DNA from: Pieris napi
Taxonomy: Eukaryota > Arthropoda > Insecta > Lepidoptera > Pieridae
DNA: 64,000 nt
Direction of reading: 5' to 3'
Assembly: GCF_905475465.1 (NCBI RefSeq)
Contig: NC_062235.1
Coordinates: forward strand, 8,938,001 to 9,002,000
Part shown: positions 36,355-47,909 of the stretch, piece by piece
Layout of the letters: the number at the start of each line of letters is the position of its first letter
How positions within the stretch are numbered: the first letter of the stretch is position 1
Translations under genes and position numbers: made by a program
Notes under the pieces: model-generated
Seen by the model: only the letters and a program-made list of their open reading frames with translations
What the model was told of the DNA's origin: nothing
Database searches by the model: none

Positions 36355-36698
36355 TCAAAGGAATTTAACCAAGTCATCCTCTGATTCACCGTCAAATCGC
36401 GGCTGCTGGTACCACTGACCTGGTTTAGATGCACAATAACCGCTATTACACCAAATAAATAAACTAGTCCATATTATTAACTGTGGTAGGTTATTAAAAA
36501 TGACATTAAGACTATGATATATTTGCTTTTCTTCAAGCAATTATAAAAATAAGTGTGATGGATGAAAAAAATGGACCATAAAATTGTATTCATACCAAAT
36601 TCACTTTGTTGGTTTCGAGCGCGCTTATTTAATATTCTACGTGGAAATAAAGCTCACCTCAATATCGTATCGGAAGGCGGTAATCTATCGCATTTCAT
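36355..36698 (-). CDS. Candidate two-exon small peptide gene (42 aa)
   Basis: Minus strand: an ATG at 36698 opens MKCDRLPPSDTIL to donor TTGAG|GTGAGC (exon end 36658). Acceptor TTGGTGTAATAG joins in phase at 36442, giving GYCASKPGQWYQQPRFDGES and ending EDDLVKFL then TGA (36355). AATAAA lies at 36226-36231, and a GTATAAACA motif lies about 30 bp before the ATG. A second possible acceptor would add SLFIWCNS, and the unspliced frame gives a hydrophobic stretch (LIIWTSLFIWC) before the same tail. No family is recognised and the reading could be chance. Confidence 0.27.
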
Positions 36699-36889
36699 AC
36701 CATCACTGCGAATTTCCTCTGTTTATACCGGATAAGGGTCGCTGCCAATTGACATTTTTAATCTGTCGCTTTAGCCATAGATTAAATATCCCTTTTGCAA
36801 GCTCTTTTCGATAAATACATGATGATTACTTATACGTATATTAAAAAATAATCGTCTATTAAACTAAGTTAATACAGTAGTTTCATGGT

Positions 36890-37090
36890 CGTGTGCTTGT
36901 GTTATGGGTACTAGGCAACGGATATACATACATATTATAGCTAGATAGACATATAAATACATATTTAAACACCCAAGACCTAAGCACAACACCAAATGCT
37001 CATCACATCGATGTTCGTCTCAGCCGGGGATCGAACCCGGGACCTATGGATTCGCAGTCAGGGGTACTAACCACTAGACCAATGAGTCGT
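36890..37090 (-). mobile_element. tRNA-derived SINE
   Basis: The minus-strand 5' end has box A TGGTCTAGTGGTTAG and box B GGGTTCGATCCCCGG in a tRNA-like head. A SINE body follows (GATGTGATGAGCATTTGGTG, then TAAATATGTATTTATATG) and stops at ACACAAGC. The non-tRNA body and imperfect cloverleaf rule out a working tRNA. Confidence 0.85.
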
Positions 37091-37099
37091 CAATTCGTC

Positions 37100-39600
37100 A
37101 AGTCGTTGAAGTATCTAAAGAAATTAAGGGTTTACTGGACTTCGAACTCAAACTAAAAGGTTCATACATTGTTTTACGTCAAATATAATAATTTAATTTT
37201 GGGTTTCTGTCTATTAAACACGCTTACGTACAATTTTTAGTCATAAATAATGTCATACGCGAACTATATTTTAGTCTAAATAGAATTGCAGATAAGACTA
37301 CGAGTCCTTAGACCTATAATATTATTTTGAAAGCATTGCAATGTAATTGTTTGTAAACATTCTGGTTGCTTTCCCTGGTAACCATTAATAATACCATAAC
37401 TTCACTACACAGGATAATGTAATCAAGTATTTGGAACATACCTTTAATAAGCTCCTTGGAGTTCACAGCCACGAGCTTCGTGTAACAATAAATAAAAGAA
37501 ACTCTATGATCAAAAAGACTCACAGGTATACTCACACATACTCAAATGACATTACAAATTCAGCAATGCTCAATTATTTACCTAATTAATTTCACATTAA
37601 TTACACAATATAAACAAAATTAATAAGTTTTCATTCAGTTTGATATTTACAAACATAAATGTACAGTTAATTTAAATCCGCGCTTAACACGTAAAGCTTG
37701 CGGTCGAATCGATTTTGTTAAAGTTACTGTCACTACACTTCATTGACTATAGCTTTTCCGTTTTTCCAGGCATGCTTAATAGATAGAGCGACTAATAAAT
37801 ATTGATATTTGAGTGAATGTAGGTCGTAAGCTAAATTTGGATATAGCTTCCCAACGAATCGGGATAAATTGTAATTGTGTACATTTATTTTACTAGGGAG
37901 AATGGTACATGTTGTCTGTCTTTAGCTGGATCACATTTTGTTAATGTTCATGGCGTGGGAGGTCTTGATAATTGAGGTCGTTGGAACTTCAAGCAACATT
38001 TTTTTTCATTAATTTGCTTTCAACCAAAAAGCAGAATTTAAATATAAATTGTTGATAATGTATAAAGTTTCTCTGTACATTTTAAAAGTATCTTCACGTA
38101 TAAGTCGCTGTATATTCATATCCAACAATGCTTAATACAGAAATTACGGGTCGCCTAAAGGCCAACACCCTACATCGACACGGCGTGGGAGTCGGACAGA
38201 GGAATGCTTGGAGAAGAATCTAGAAGGAAAACGTAAGTATAATTAAAACTATGTGATAATAAGGTTCGGGATAAATATATAGGTAAATTAAGAAATAATG
38301 GCTACACGTATTATACACAATACACCGGAATATTGTGTTGTCAAAAAGTCGTGGATCAAACACAAATAGATGAGGTCATCAGCTGCAAAGGGGTTAAGCT
38401 TAGAGACCTCCCGTAATTTTTTGCAGCTCATGACCTCATCTATCCCCTATTTGCGTTTGATCCACGAGTTTTTAGCCACCCTGTATAGATCTGTTTGCAA
38501 TTCTTGATAACAATTTATTTTAAGAAGCTAACCTCAGTACCAGCAAAAGGTTTTTTTTAACAATAACTCTACGTGTAGTGACTGGTATTACTGTACTGGA
38601 TGTATATTAACATTAATCAGCTCAGTGTTTACACAAATTTGACTGCAATATCGAGCAAATTATTCGAGTTCTATCTATTTATAGAAAAATAATTTTTATT
38701 TTTTGTGGAATATAAGATACAGGTATCACTTATTCCACGTCATTAAATTTGAATCGGTAGACATCCCTACTCATCGGCAAAGAAAAAAGCGGAAACTCTT
38801 GCTACTCCTTTAAAATATCAAATCATCATGCAAAATGACTATGGCAAAAAACACTTATTTATATGTATATATACTCAATAGCTTTGCTGTCCACCTGACA
38901 CTAGCCCATCCAGCAATCAGTATCCAACACCAAGCATCGATTGCTACATAATGCATGCACCCTGCCACCCTTTCTAATTATCAGGCTGCCGTCACCAGCC
39001 CACTTGAGCTCCAATTGTTCCAACTACCTCACCGCACTATTATATTAAATCGAACTAACAGAGGAGGTAGGAAGGTCCATCTAATTTGGCTTATTCGAAT
39101 ATGAAATCGATTATTATAAAAGCCTGTTGAATGTTCACGCTAAACCTATTATTAAATTAGGTTAGTATAGGAAGAAAATTAAAAGTTTAGTCACACAACA
39201 ATTTACTACTTTCTAAAGTAAATTCTATCAAACTTTCTGTTTGTTTGTGTTATGTGCAGCAATAATAGGAAAAACAATAGTTAAAACAATGTTATATTTT
39301 AGGTATCAAACGTGTGTCTTGAAAATTTAACATTAAAATATTTCGTTATTGTTAAGGAATATATTTAATGTATTACGAGTAGTGAATATGAATAGTTAAA
39401 ATGGTTCATGAAATTCCTAATATGTACCATAATTCAGTTACGCAAATAGGAAATATTAAAAAATAGACATTTATACAATATTAGAAAATTATTTAAAAAT
39501 AAGTTCCTCTTTGGTTTGTCTGCTTATACCAATACAAACGTTAGGGATCCCCAACGTTTAATAAACGATTATTATACATTCTGTACGACACATTTACATT
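37100..39600. other. Non-coding, intergenic or 5' intronic
   Basis: Probably part of the 5' intron of the stathmin-like gene if the 41.8-kb exon is right. Only the palindrome at 38343 stands out. Confidence 0.4.
38343..38487. mobile_element. Palindromic element with CGTGGATCAAAC arms
   Basis: CGTGGATCAAACACAAATAG then ATGAGGTCATCAGCTGCAAA are inverted on the right, where the arm carries a short insertion (CCCC region). A GCCACCCTGTATA end follows on the right only. It is about 145 bp and non-coding. Confidence 0.7.
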
Positions 39601-39611
39601 TGTATATCAAA

Positions 39612-40022
39612 CTAGCTGGCCTGGCGAACATCGTACCGCCTTACAGTCGATTCTTTATTTTTTTTTAATACTTATTCTGCTATTCGGGACACCGGTCTAG
39701 CTTAGATAAAAAAAAAGTTGATAATGCAACAAATACATTTTGTAAAAAAATAAAAATTTACCTTCCCTCCACTAACACTTGAACTTTATGATATGGTATT
39801 AAAGTTCAAATTGCCTTTAAATATTATTACGAATATTTTGTATGGGAATATAGAAGTGTTGTTTTTAGACATTTTCACTCAATTTTTTTTATTTTTCTCT
39901 CCGTAAGAACCATCCTCGTACTTCAAGGAATATTATAAAAAAAGAATCAGACAAATCGGTCAAGCCGTTTTCATGTGATGTCGTGACAACGGAAAACGGG
40001 TTTCATTTTTATATATATATAG
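39612..40022 (+). mobile_element. ACTAGC-TATATA retroposon, type D
   Basis: It starts ACTAGCTGGCCTGGCGAACA, contains CAAATCGGTCAAGCCGTTTT and ends CATTTTTATATATATATAG. Same architecture as types A to C with a different body. Confidence 0.65.
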
Positions 40023-41807
40023 ATAATAGATTACATTATAATTCAAAGTCATTAAAATAAGCGCCATCTTGTGTAATATTGCTGAACCAATACGATAAAG
40101 ACAAGCGGCCTAAATAATGATTCAGCATTAGTTTACAGAGATACAACACTAGATGTCACTAAGAGATCTATTTGACAATATCCTAAGGAATATTATTATT
40201 AAAATAATATTAACAAAAGTTCTTTAAAATTAGTTTGTTAGTAATTATATATAATATATGTAGATCAAAAAATGTATGGTGCAAAGATTTTTAAAATAAT
40301 ACAATTTCTTTCACGACCTACAAAAAATACAACATTTTAAAATTAATTTTAATATATAATATTAATATTTAATATAGAAAATTATTACTTATTTTGTTAT
40401 CTACACAATAATATATATTTACTTCAAAAGTTGTCAAAGAGAGCGCCTTTGAGTGAGATCACATACATTCATAATGTACTGTACTATAAGAAATACATAT
40501 AGATACATGTGAGATAGGTAGATACTATCTATAAATTTTATGTAATAGAAATATAATATTTCTTACTCGCCTGTTTCGTATCCTATAGCTAAAATAACTT
40601 TTTATATCCTTAGTACTAAGTACAAATTTTTTTGGTTCATATAGGTAATTTAAACAAAAACAATATCAAATGACGAACCTAAGATATTAAAGCGCAAAAA
40701 TAAATATAAAAATATATTAATATTGAAAATAAATTCGGATATTAATAAGCGACAACCTTCCAGAGACTACTTGCTGTAATGTTAGGACTTATATCGCTAG
40801 CTTAATAAAAATATCTTATAACAGTAATATTACTTAACAAATCTTTATATAATCTAATTATCATTATAATATTATTAATCACTTAGAGCTAGATACCACA
40901 AACGTTGTCTGTGAACATTAAGATACGTTAGAATCTGTAATGGCTTTTTATTTTAAAAATGTTTTTGGAAATATAACAGTCCAAGTTTTCCACGTAGGTG
41001 CCGATGAAATGCAATTTTGTTATGTACCTACCTAAAAGTTAAGCCAAAGGTGTTCGTGTAGGCGAAAACTACTAAAAAGGAATTTATTGCGACTGGTGAT
41101 TTCACCAAAGTTGAACGTCCGTTTAACTGTCTTTACAGGTGAAATACTTTAGTATCATTGTTACTAATAAAATTGTAAATTAAGTTGGTAAAATATTCTT
41201 TATAGATATTTATTTAGTTGATATGTTTTTGCAGTCTAATTTGGCATGGGGTAGTTAGTGCTCTTTGATAACTAGCTACTATAAATACTCTAATACTTTT
41301 CACAGTATTGTGATAATCTGTATATTCCTCACAACTGAACTTGAACACTTTGCTTGTGACCTCTAAAAGAAACATCATTTAAGCTTTATTTTATTTCCAA
41401 AGTGATCGTAGGTGATTTGAGAATTAACTAAATGATTAATAGAAAGATCTAACTATGATTACTGTAATTATAGCTATGACACAATATCGTATAAGAGTGT
41501 TTCATTACACCTAATTCGAAATACGCTCTTTATAACACCTTTGTCGTCTGCGTATAAGAGTAGGTTTCAGTATATATTCGCTTGTTTTCGCTAATTCTGT
41601 ATATAATCAAAGGAAAGCAGGAATGTTCGTTTAAGAAGTATGTATTGCCAGTTTTTCACGATTATTTCGGTTATGTTTATTATGTTTCGGCCATTAAAAT
41701 ATGCCCGAACGTTCAATGTGCGAAATTTTAAAAATCAAATCATTTTTCTAATTTATGGAAAAGTGACAAAAAAATATTTACAAAAATACACGAAAACATA
41801 AACTCAC
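40023..41807. other. Non-coding, AT-rich
   Basis: No ORF or splice-supported exon seen. TATA-rich simple sequence occurs around 40250 and 40340-40420. Confidence 0.4.
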
Positions 41808-41885
41808 CGTCGCTTAGTTGAAATCTTAAATTCCCGCGGTCACCGTGACCACGCACGCTGTAAAGCACGCGAAACGTCGGTTTAA
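41808..41885 (-). other. Candidate 5' UTR exon and promoter of the stathmin-like gene
   Basis: A small GC-rich stretch in an AT-rich region reads, on the minus strand, through CGCGTGCTTTACAGCGTGC to a good donor ACG|GTGAGT after 41808. It contains no useful ATG. It is the best candidate for the non-coding first exon implied by the acceptor upstream of the MGC start, 6.7 kb away. The link is inference. Confidence 0.35.
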
Positions 41886-42470
41886 TTTAGAATTATGTAA
41901 AATAATTGTAAATTTATAATAATAAAAAAGTGTTTTTCTATGTGTAAAAGTTATGTCAGTAAAAGACAATACTATCTTAAATTCCTTTCTTGTTTAAAAA
42001 ACATCAAAAAGGTACAAGCCATGAACTGAATTTCTGTTGGTTATGAAACTTTTAAAGTACGTTTTTAACTAAAACCATTCATCAGGCTTCATTTTACGTC
42101 ATCCCCAACGGTACAGATCCTTTTCGGTTTTACGATTATTTCCTAATACATTTTAGGCAAAACTAGATTCCCAAACGGTTTACGATTAACTGTAACACTT
42201 TATTAGTAAATTTTCTGATAAGGTAGCGATGACTAAGTCTTAAACCGTATTGGATTTGCTAATTTCTATAAAGTTGTTTATGGTTCTGTTTATATTGTCT
42301 TTGATAAGTGGCGGTGTCATTGACTTTAAATAAAAATAGGTTAAATTAGATTTTAAGAAGTAAGTGAAGTTCAAAATTTGTGCCGCCATCGTTATATCAT
42401 GGATAATTTATTTCAGATTCATTACTGCCTTATAGATATAAAAACATTCTTAATTATACCTGTAGATGTA

Positions 42471-42742
42471 AACAATGGTGGGCCTAGCTGTATCAATGTG
42501 CGACATTCATTTCTGAGGTCGTAGATTCGAGTCCCGGATGTGACTTTCTGTCTATGTAAGCATTTAACGCTTGTACGGTGAAGGAAAACATCATGATGAT
42601 ACTAGCATGCCTTAGACCCAAAAATTGTCGACGGCGTGGGTCAGACACAGAATTCCGTTCACCTACTTGACTAAAAAACAATTAATGATCACGAAACAGA
42701 TACAGAAATCTGAGGAAAAGGTTGTAGCGCTGTATTTATTTC
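42471..42742 (+). mobile_element. tRNA-derived SINE, second family, degraded
   Basis: It contains GGCCTAGCTG, TCTGAGGTCGTAGATTCGAG (box B region), GGTGAAGGAAAACATC, CTTAGACCCAAAAATTGTCG and the tail GAAACAGATACAGAAATCTG then AGGTTGTAGCGC. It is the same family as the copy at 59183-59474. Confidence 0.85.
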
Positions 42743-43312
42743 AGATGTGTGTTTCATTTAAGAAAGCACAGAGTGGTATATTAATATAATAATTACGTGT
42801 TCATAGCTATTAGTACATTAACTATAAGCTTATTTTAAAAGCTTTTTGAAAATTCAAAAGGTCTATACAGAAATCCATTAAAGACTCATGATATACCAGT
42901 TAATATTTACAATCTAATAATACATAACAAATTGTATATAAATACTTATTCATTTATGTAGAATTTAATTTGCAGTGGTATAAAAGCTTCTGTTGTCGAC
43001 ATTGAGAATAGCGTTCAGTAAACATGTTACGTAGCACTCGTAAGCATAATTAGAGTATTGTCACCAAAAACTGGCACCAAATTTGGGTGCATCTATTGTG
43101 TGTCCGAGTCGTATTTGGTTATGCGAATTGATGAACAAACGTTTGAAACGTCAATGTGATAATTTTCCCACGCAAGGACAATTTGTTTTAATGGTTACAC
43201 GAAATGAGCTAATGTTTACGTATTAATACTATAAATATTACGGAAAAACTGACCAATATTTAAAAAAAAGAAGAATATTTAACAATGACTCCAAAATACA
43301 TTACCTACGTAC

Positions 43313-43490
43313 TTTTTTTTTTTTTTTTTTTTTATAGAACGGGGGGCAAACGGGCAGGAGGCTCACCTGATGTTAAGTGATACCGCCGCCCATGGACACT
43401 CTCAATGCCAGAGGGCTCGCGAGTGCGTTGCCGGCCTTTTAAGAATAGGTACGCTCTTTTCTTGAAGGAACTAAGAATTCCTTGTTATAA
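43313..43490 (-). mobile_element. LINE 3' fragment with 22-nt poly(A) tail
   Basis: Twenty-two T at 43313-43334 form the poly(A) tail of a minus-strand insertion. They are followed by the GGGGGGCAAACGGGCAGGAG, GGCTCACCTGATGTTAAGTG and GCTCGCGAGTGCGTTGCCGG blocks. The long clean A-tail suggests a recent insertion. Confidence 0.8.
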
Positions 43491-44279
43491 AAGCGGAAAC
43501 ATTTTAACGAATTATTTTGTGAACGGTTTTAGTTAAATTTATTTAACTGTAAAATCTACAAATTAAGCTACGAAAGCGTAATTTTAAAACAATATAAAGT
43601 ACTTTAATTTACTATTGTACATTAAGAAAATCTGTTTAACAAACATTGTCTCTATAAAGACCAGTGCGGCTTAATGAAACACTTTATTCACAAAGAAATA
43701 CTCAAAGTTCGTAAAGTTTCTCGAGTTTAAAGTCAAACAGTAATCAGTAAAGGAGTGCCGCCGGGAGATAGACGAGCTGTTCACTTGATTTTGGTTAAAA
43801 TTATTCAGCTTTTGCAGCGAATTTAATAATAATTAAGTATACTTTCTACTTTAATGTTTATGTAATAAATCCTTAAGGGATTCGGATAATCGCTTCAAAC
43901 AGATAGAGAACTTGTGTTTGTACTTGCTCGTACGGGAGATTAAAACAGTGAGGAAACGGATATGTCTTAGAATTAAAAATCGACAAGTGCGTCAAGCATA
44001 GAATACTGATCACCACACACATCACGAAAATGAACAATGAAACAGACATAGAACGAGTTCGACCCAAGCCCCGTTGGGGTTTTAGTATAGTACAATGTTT
44101 GGACTGACTATAAATATTATGTTCTTATTTTGGTTTTTGTTTTTAGTAAAGAAAAATGGTGTTAGGGTTTAGGTGCATAAATAGTTTATTTATATCTGGT
44201 CTCTCAGTTATAAAATACTTAACCAGAAAAGATGACGGAATATACAAATATAAATTATTTATTTTTATGTAATCGCAAA

Positions 44280-44490
44280 ACAAAAACGACAAACGGGCAA
44301 GAGGCTCACCTGATGCTATGTGGCCATGGACACTCACATTGCCAGAAGGCTCGCAAGTGCGTTGCCGGGCTTTTAAGAATTGGGCGGAAATACATACTTC
44401 AGTGGGCAGCTACAGTGGTGGTGCGCAGCAAAAACTGCCTTAAGAAACGCTCAGTTGTGGACGTCGAGGTGCTACAAGTGGGATTTTGTA
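44280..44490 (-). mobile_element. LINE 3' fragment, older copy
   Basis: Same blocks as 43313 (GACAAACGGGCAAGAGGCTC, GCTCGCAAGTGCGTTGCCGG), extending to GCCTTAAGAAACGCTCAGTT, with internal deletions. Confidence 0.75.
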
Positions 44491-44529
44491 TTCATGTCCA
44501 AATCCAAAGCCAATTATTAAATATTTAAC

Positions 44530-46339
44530 CCGGATATATCTTTAGTTTACTGAAAATCATTTATTAATTCAGATTTCTCCCTCTCATATAGAACATAGAA
44601 TCAATACCTGTGACATTCTTGACTAGACTCCTTATAATTTCAATCAGTAGCCAAGTTGTCAGACTGTCCCTGAGCGGCGTATATTTGGTAAACAATTGCA
44701 GACACCTATATGTATCAGCTGATAATGACCTGGTCATTCGCTTTCATTCAGAGGAAACCCCCTGAGACAGACACCACGTGCATCTCCATACATGAGAGCC
44801 GCCATAATTTTGGTCCCTAGCCATATTATCAAGTAGCAACACTCCAGTTTCAACGACTTATTTAGTCGATCTTTGTAAGGCACTGGCCTTAACAGGTACA
44901 CGTTAAAGATTCTCTTAAAAGTACTGCCTTTTTTTGGTCCGTATCCAAATGGGGTGCACCGTTATGTTATATAATGTTCGAAGATGGTTGTTTACCTTCC
45001 CTTTTAAGATAGGTTTTTTCAACTGAGCCACTATATGGTAATGTAACAGTTTTTATGTGTAGACCAAATGTGGGGTTGGTTTTTACCATAATTGAATTGA
45101 GTGGTATGAAATCGTTTGGTTGTATGTCTCGAAACGGTCGTGTTGTGTGTACAGTGGGATTTTAAATGATTTATATTGATACGTCTTAATCGTGTTATCA
45201 GTGGAAAATTTGCCAAATTTTTGGTTTAAGGTAGGTAGACGCCGATTATTATCCATATTCAAAACATATTTTTAACGTTAAAAATTCAAGTCGAATGTTG
45301 CGATTTACATATTATATGTATGCAGATCGCGTAATGACCCCGATATAAGCAGGTCAGGTATATGTCTACTCCTAAATCTAGCTGAAACGTACTTAAACCT
45401 CGACTTGTACGACTTGGTATAGGCAGATTCTCTTCAATAGAATAGACGCAATGAATAACAGTTGACGGCGTCCAGTCTACCACTATCACCGCGATCGCAC
45501 GTAATCATGAATATGTATTTAAAAATCCTAACTTTTTTGATATCTTGAATAAATTTGCAAATAACGAGCATATTCTACATACATTAGCCTCTTGCACTAT
45601 GTTAGATTGTTCGTTGACTAACCATTGTTTACGTGTAATCGTAGACAAATGGGAGCCATTCACACCGTAATATTAGTGTTTTTCCCCTCATTTTATCTTT
45701 CAATTAACATTTCTTGTGTATAATTGCGTCATACTTGTGACTTTTCGCCATAAATGGAGCTCAACTGTCTTTTCACCCTCTAAATATTGGTTATTTCCAA
45801 TCATCCGTAGAATGCCATGAACTCAGCCACTTGTAACTAATGCCCGTTAAATATAATGACCACATTTTTTATATTTTACATTGATTTGAATATTAATTTT
45901 ACAGGGAAACTCATTTTTCTAATCAACCCGTTTTTTGATTTAATGAATGTATTTACATATTCCGGGTTGTTTAATTTAAATTATTGTTGACGGAAAAACT
46001 TGTGATTAACTTGTGTTTGTGCATATTTCAAATGGTAGAAAATGTTAATTGAATGTACTTATTGAATAAATACAACTTTACTTACTAACTTCCACCATAA
46101 AGTACCTGTAACAGATGAGTCTAATTAACCTCTTTTAAAATAATATTTATGCTTCCTTTTTTATAAAACTTCCGTTATATCTATGTCCGATAAGCAACAG
46201 ATTTGTATACAGATAACGCAAATAAAATAGCAATCATAGACCTGGTATAAATTATTAATTTCATATTTCAATGTCAATCTCTTCATAATATTCTGACCCC
46301 GTTTGTCGGTTACGTGCTTTGCTGGCCAATAGCGCAGGA
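44530..46339. other. Non-coding, nothing recognised
   Basis: Frames at 45031-45489 on the minus strand lack domain-like or compositional support. A fragment around 44690-44830 is GC-richer and may be a degraded element, but it was not recognised. Confidence 0.4.
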
Positions 46340-46510
46340 TCATTTATTTATTTTCTTTTCCGGTGCTACAGGAAGGACGTGGACAGTTACTTTCGCGCCA
46401 ATTGCATAACAATGGCCGCCATCTTGCTGACGGAAGCGCGCGAAATGTGACAGGCCGTTTGCTAATTATTGAAACATCTCGCTAATTAATTAAATTTGTA
46501 CAAAAATGTG
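46340..46510. promoter_or_regulatory. GC-rich island with SoxB-POU composite site
   Basis: CCATTGTTATGCAATT (minus strand, 46399-46414) is a near-perfect Sox (CATTGTT) plus POU octamer (ATGCAAAT-like) composite. Next to it are GGCCGCCATCTTG (YY1/Pho-like), CCAATAGCG, and homeodomain-type TAATTATTG and TAATTAATTAA motifs. No ORF spans it. It could be an enhancer or a promoter; motif matches alone do not prove function. Confidence 0.4.
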
Positions 46511-46789
46511 CTGTTAAATTAGTTCATCATTACACAAATTATTTTTAGTAATAGTTCGTGTATCACCATACAATTTGTTACAAATATGTAAGAAAATTTC
46601 ATGCTTCCATGGAAACGAATGTTTCATATGGAAGCTTATTGAGCAAGAATGAAATTAATTTCTAAGAAACGGTATTCGAAGAATACTTATTTAAATCACC
46701 TACAATATTTGTAATACCTCTTTCAGATGAATAGCGCTTTTGTTCTAGTGAGATGAGTTTGTTTTCACTATGCCTATGTAGTTCCCGTG

Positions 46790-46925
46790 GGCAGTAGGTC
46801 GTTGTGTACACGTACGGAATACTATCCTCATATGGCGTAGGGCACTTGCTTTCGCGTTTCCGCCGGACGCGACCGTTTAGGCCTAACCAGGCTTACGGAA
46901 GAGCGGCCAACGGTCTAGCGAGGTG
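46790..46925. other. GC-rich island, non-coding
   Basis: It contains CACTTGCTTTCGCGTTTCCG, GGACGCGACCGTTTAGG and AAGAGCGGCCAACGG in an AT-rich setting with no convincing ORF. A 17-mer is shared with 51390-51406. Confidence 0.35.
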
Positions 46926-47541
46926 TTTTAAAAATCTTTAAATTAATATGTATGGGCGAAGTATGTGTAAATTTTTCTACGAACATTATAGCTAAAAACG
47001 TATTTTTATAGAATTGCTAAAAAACATTACAGTCTCAAAGAGCGTATTAGCGAGAATGGTAATTCTGTCACCGAAATGTTATTAAAAATCACATACCGAA
47101 TGTTTTTTAATAAAATGGTATCAAATATCTTAACTTCATCAACTTAACTTTACTCTTTGGCGATTACTCCTAGTAAGTATCTATCAAATCTGCCTATTTG
47201 TTTTTGGTTTGGTTGCTGACATACATGTGATCATACTGATATCACGTAGATAGAACATATAACGAATGATGATAGTTCATAGAAATGAATAAAGTATCTT
47301 ATCGTAAAATTGGATAATACTGGCCACAATGAGCGTGTTTGTTCATTTTGGAACAAAATAGGTATACCTACCTAAAAACGTTAATGCCTTTAATTATATG
47401 ACATTTCTTTTCATTGACTTCAAATATCAAATAATTCAAAATATAAACTCAAGACGAATTCTTTTCGTAACGAAATGTCGATTTCTTCAAAATTTGGACC
47501 AAAGTATGTGAGTCTCATACGATTTTACGAGTACCTTAAAA

Positions 47542-47907
47542 TTATTCTCTGAAAATACGTGTACATTTGTGAGGGCACAACTTTTTAATCTTAAAGAATT
47601 TGTAACAATCGATTTTATAAAAAATACGAAGGTCGCAATGGCGAGCGTGTCCCTTTTTGCTGAACTTACAACGTCTCGGTATTTCAGAAGGATTCTTGAG
47701 GACCACCCAAAAAGTGCATACCACTTGATCTAAGCCACACAAATCATATTTTAGATTGCTTATATTAATTTCATATTTTAAGTTATTCAATTGTCTTCTG
47801 GTTTCGTAATTACTCTTAGCCGTTTTCATAATTCGCTTTTTGCCTTCTGGTATACGAAGCGCGAGGAAGAATGTTGTCGCTGTTACAAAAATTATTATTA
47901 ATTTGCT
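47542..47907 (-). CDS. Candidate cysteine-rich secreted protein, possibly partial or decayed
   Basis: A minus-strand frame open from about 47907 to the stop at 47542 begins, without an ATG, with a hydrophobic stretch (KLIIIFVTATTFFLALRIPE). It continues through the first ATG at 47829 (MKTAKSNYETRRQ) to a region with seven cysteines, including YDLCGLDQVVCTFW, RRCKFSKKGHARHCDL, KIDC and LCPHKC. A signal-like segment followed by clustered Cys suggests a small secreted protein. The spacing is reminiscent of, but does not match, Kazal inhibitors. No exon supplying the start codon was found, so it may be partial, a pseudogene, or chance. Confidence 0.3.
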   Translation of the reverse strand, partial: SKLIIIFVTATTFFLALRIPEGKKRIMKTAKSNYETRRQLNNLKYEINISNLKYDLCGLDQVVCTFWVVLKNPSEIPRRCKFSKKGHARHCDLRIFYKIDCYKFFKIKKLCPHKCTRIFRE

Positions 47908-47909
47908 TT

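Noticed and set aside
37021..37090. tRNA-like sequence with good A and B boxes
   Set aside because: It continues into a SINE body, lacks a proper acceptor stem and 3' end, and has no terminator; it is annotated as a SINE.
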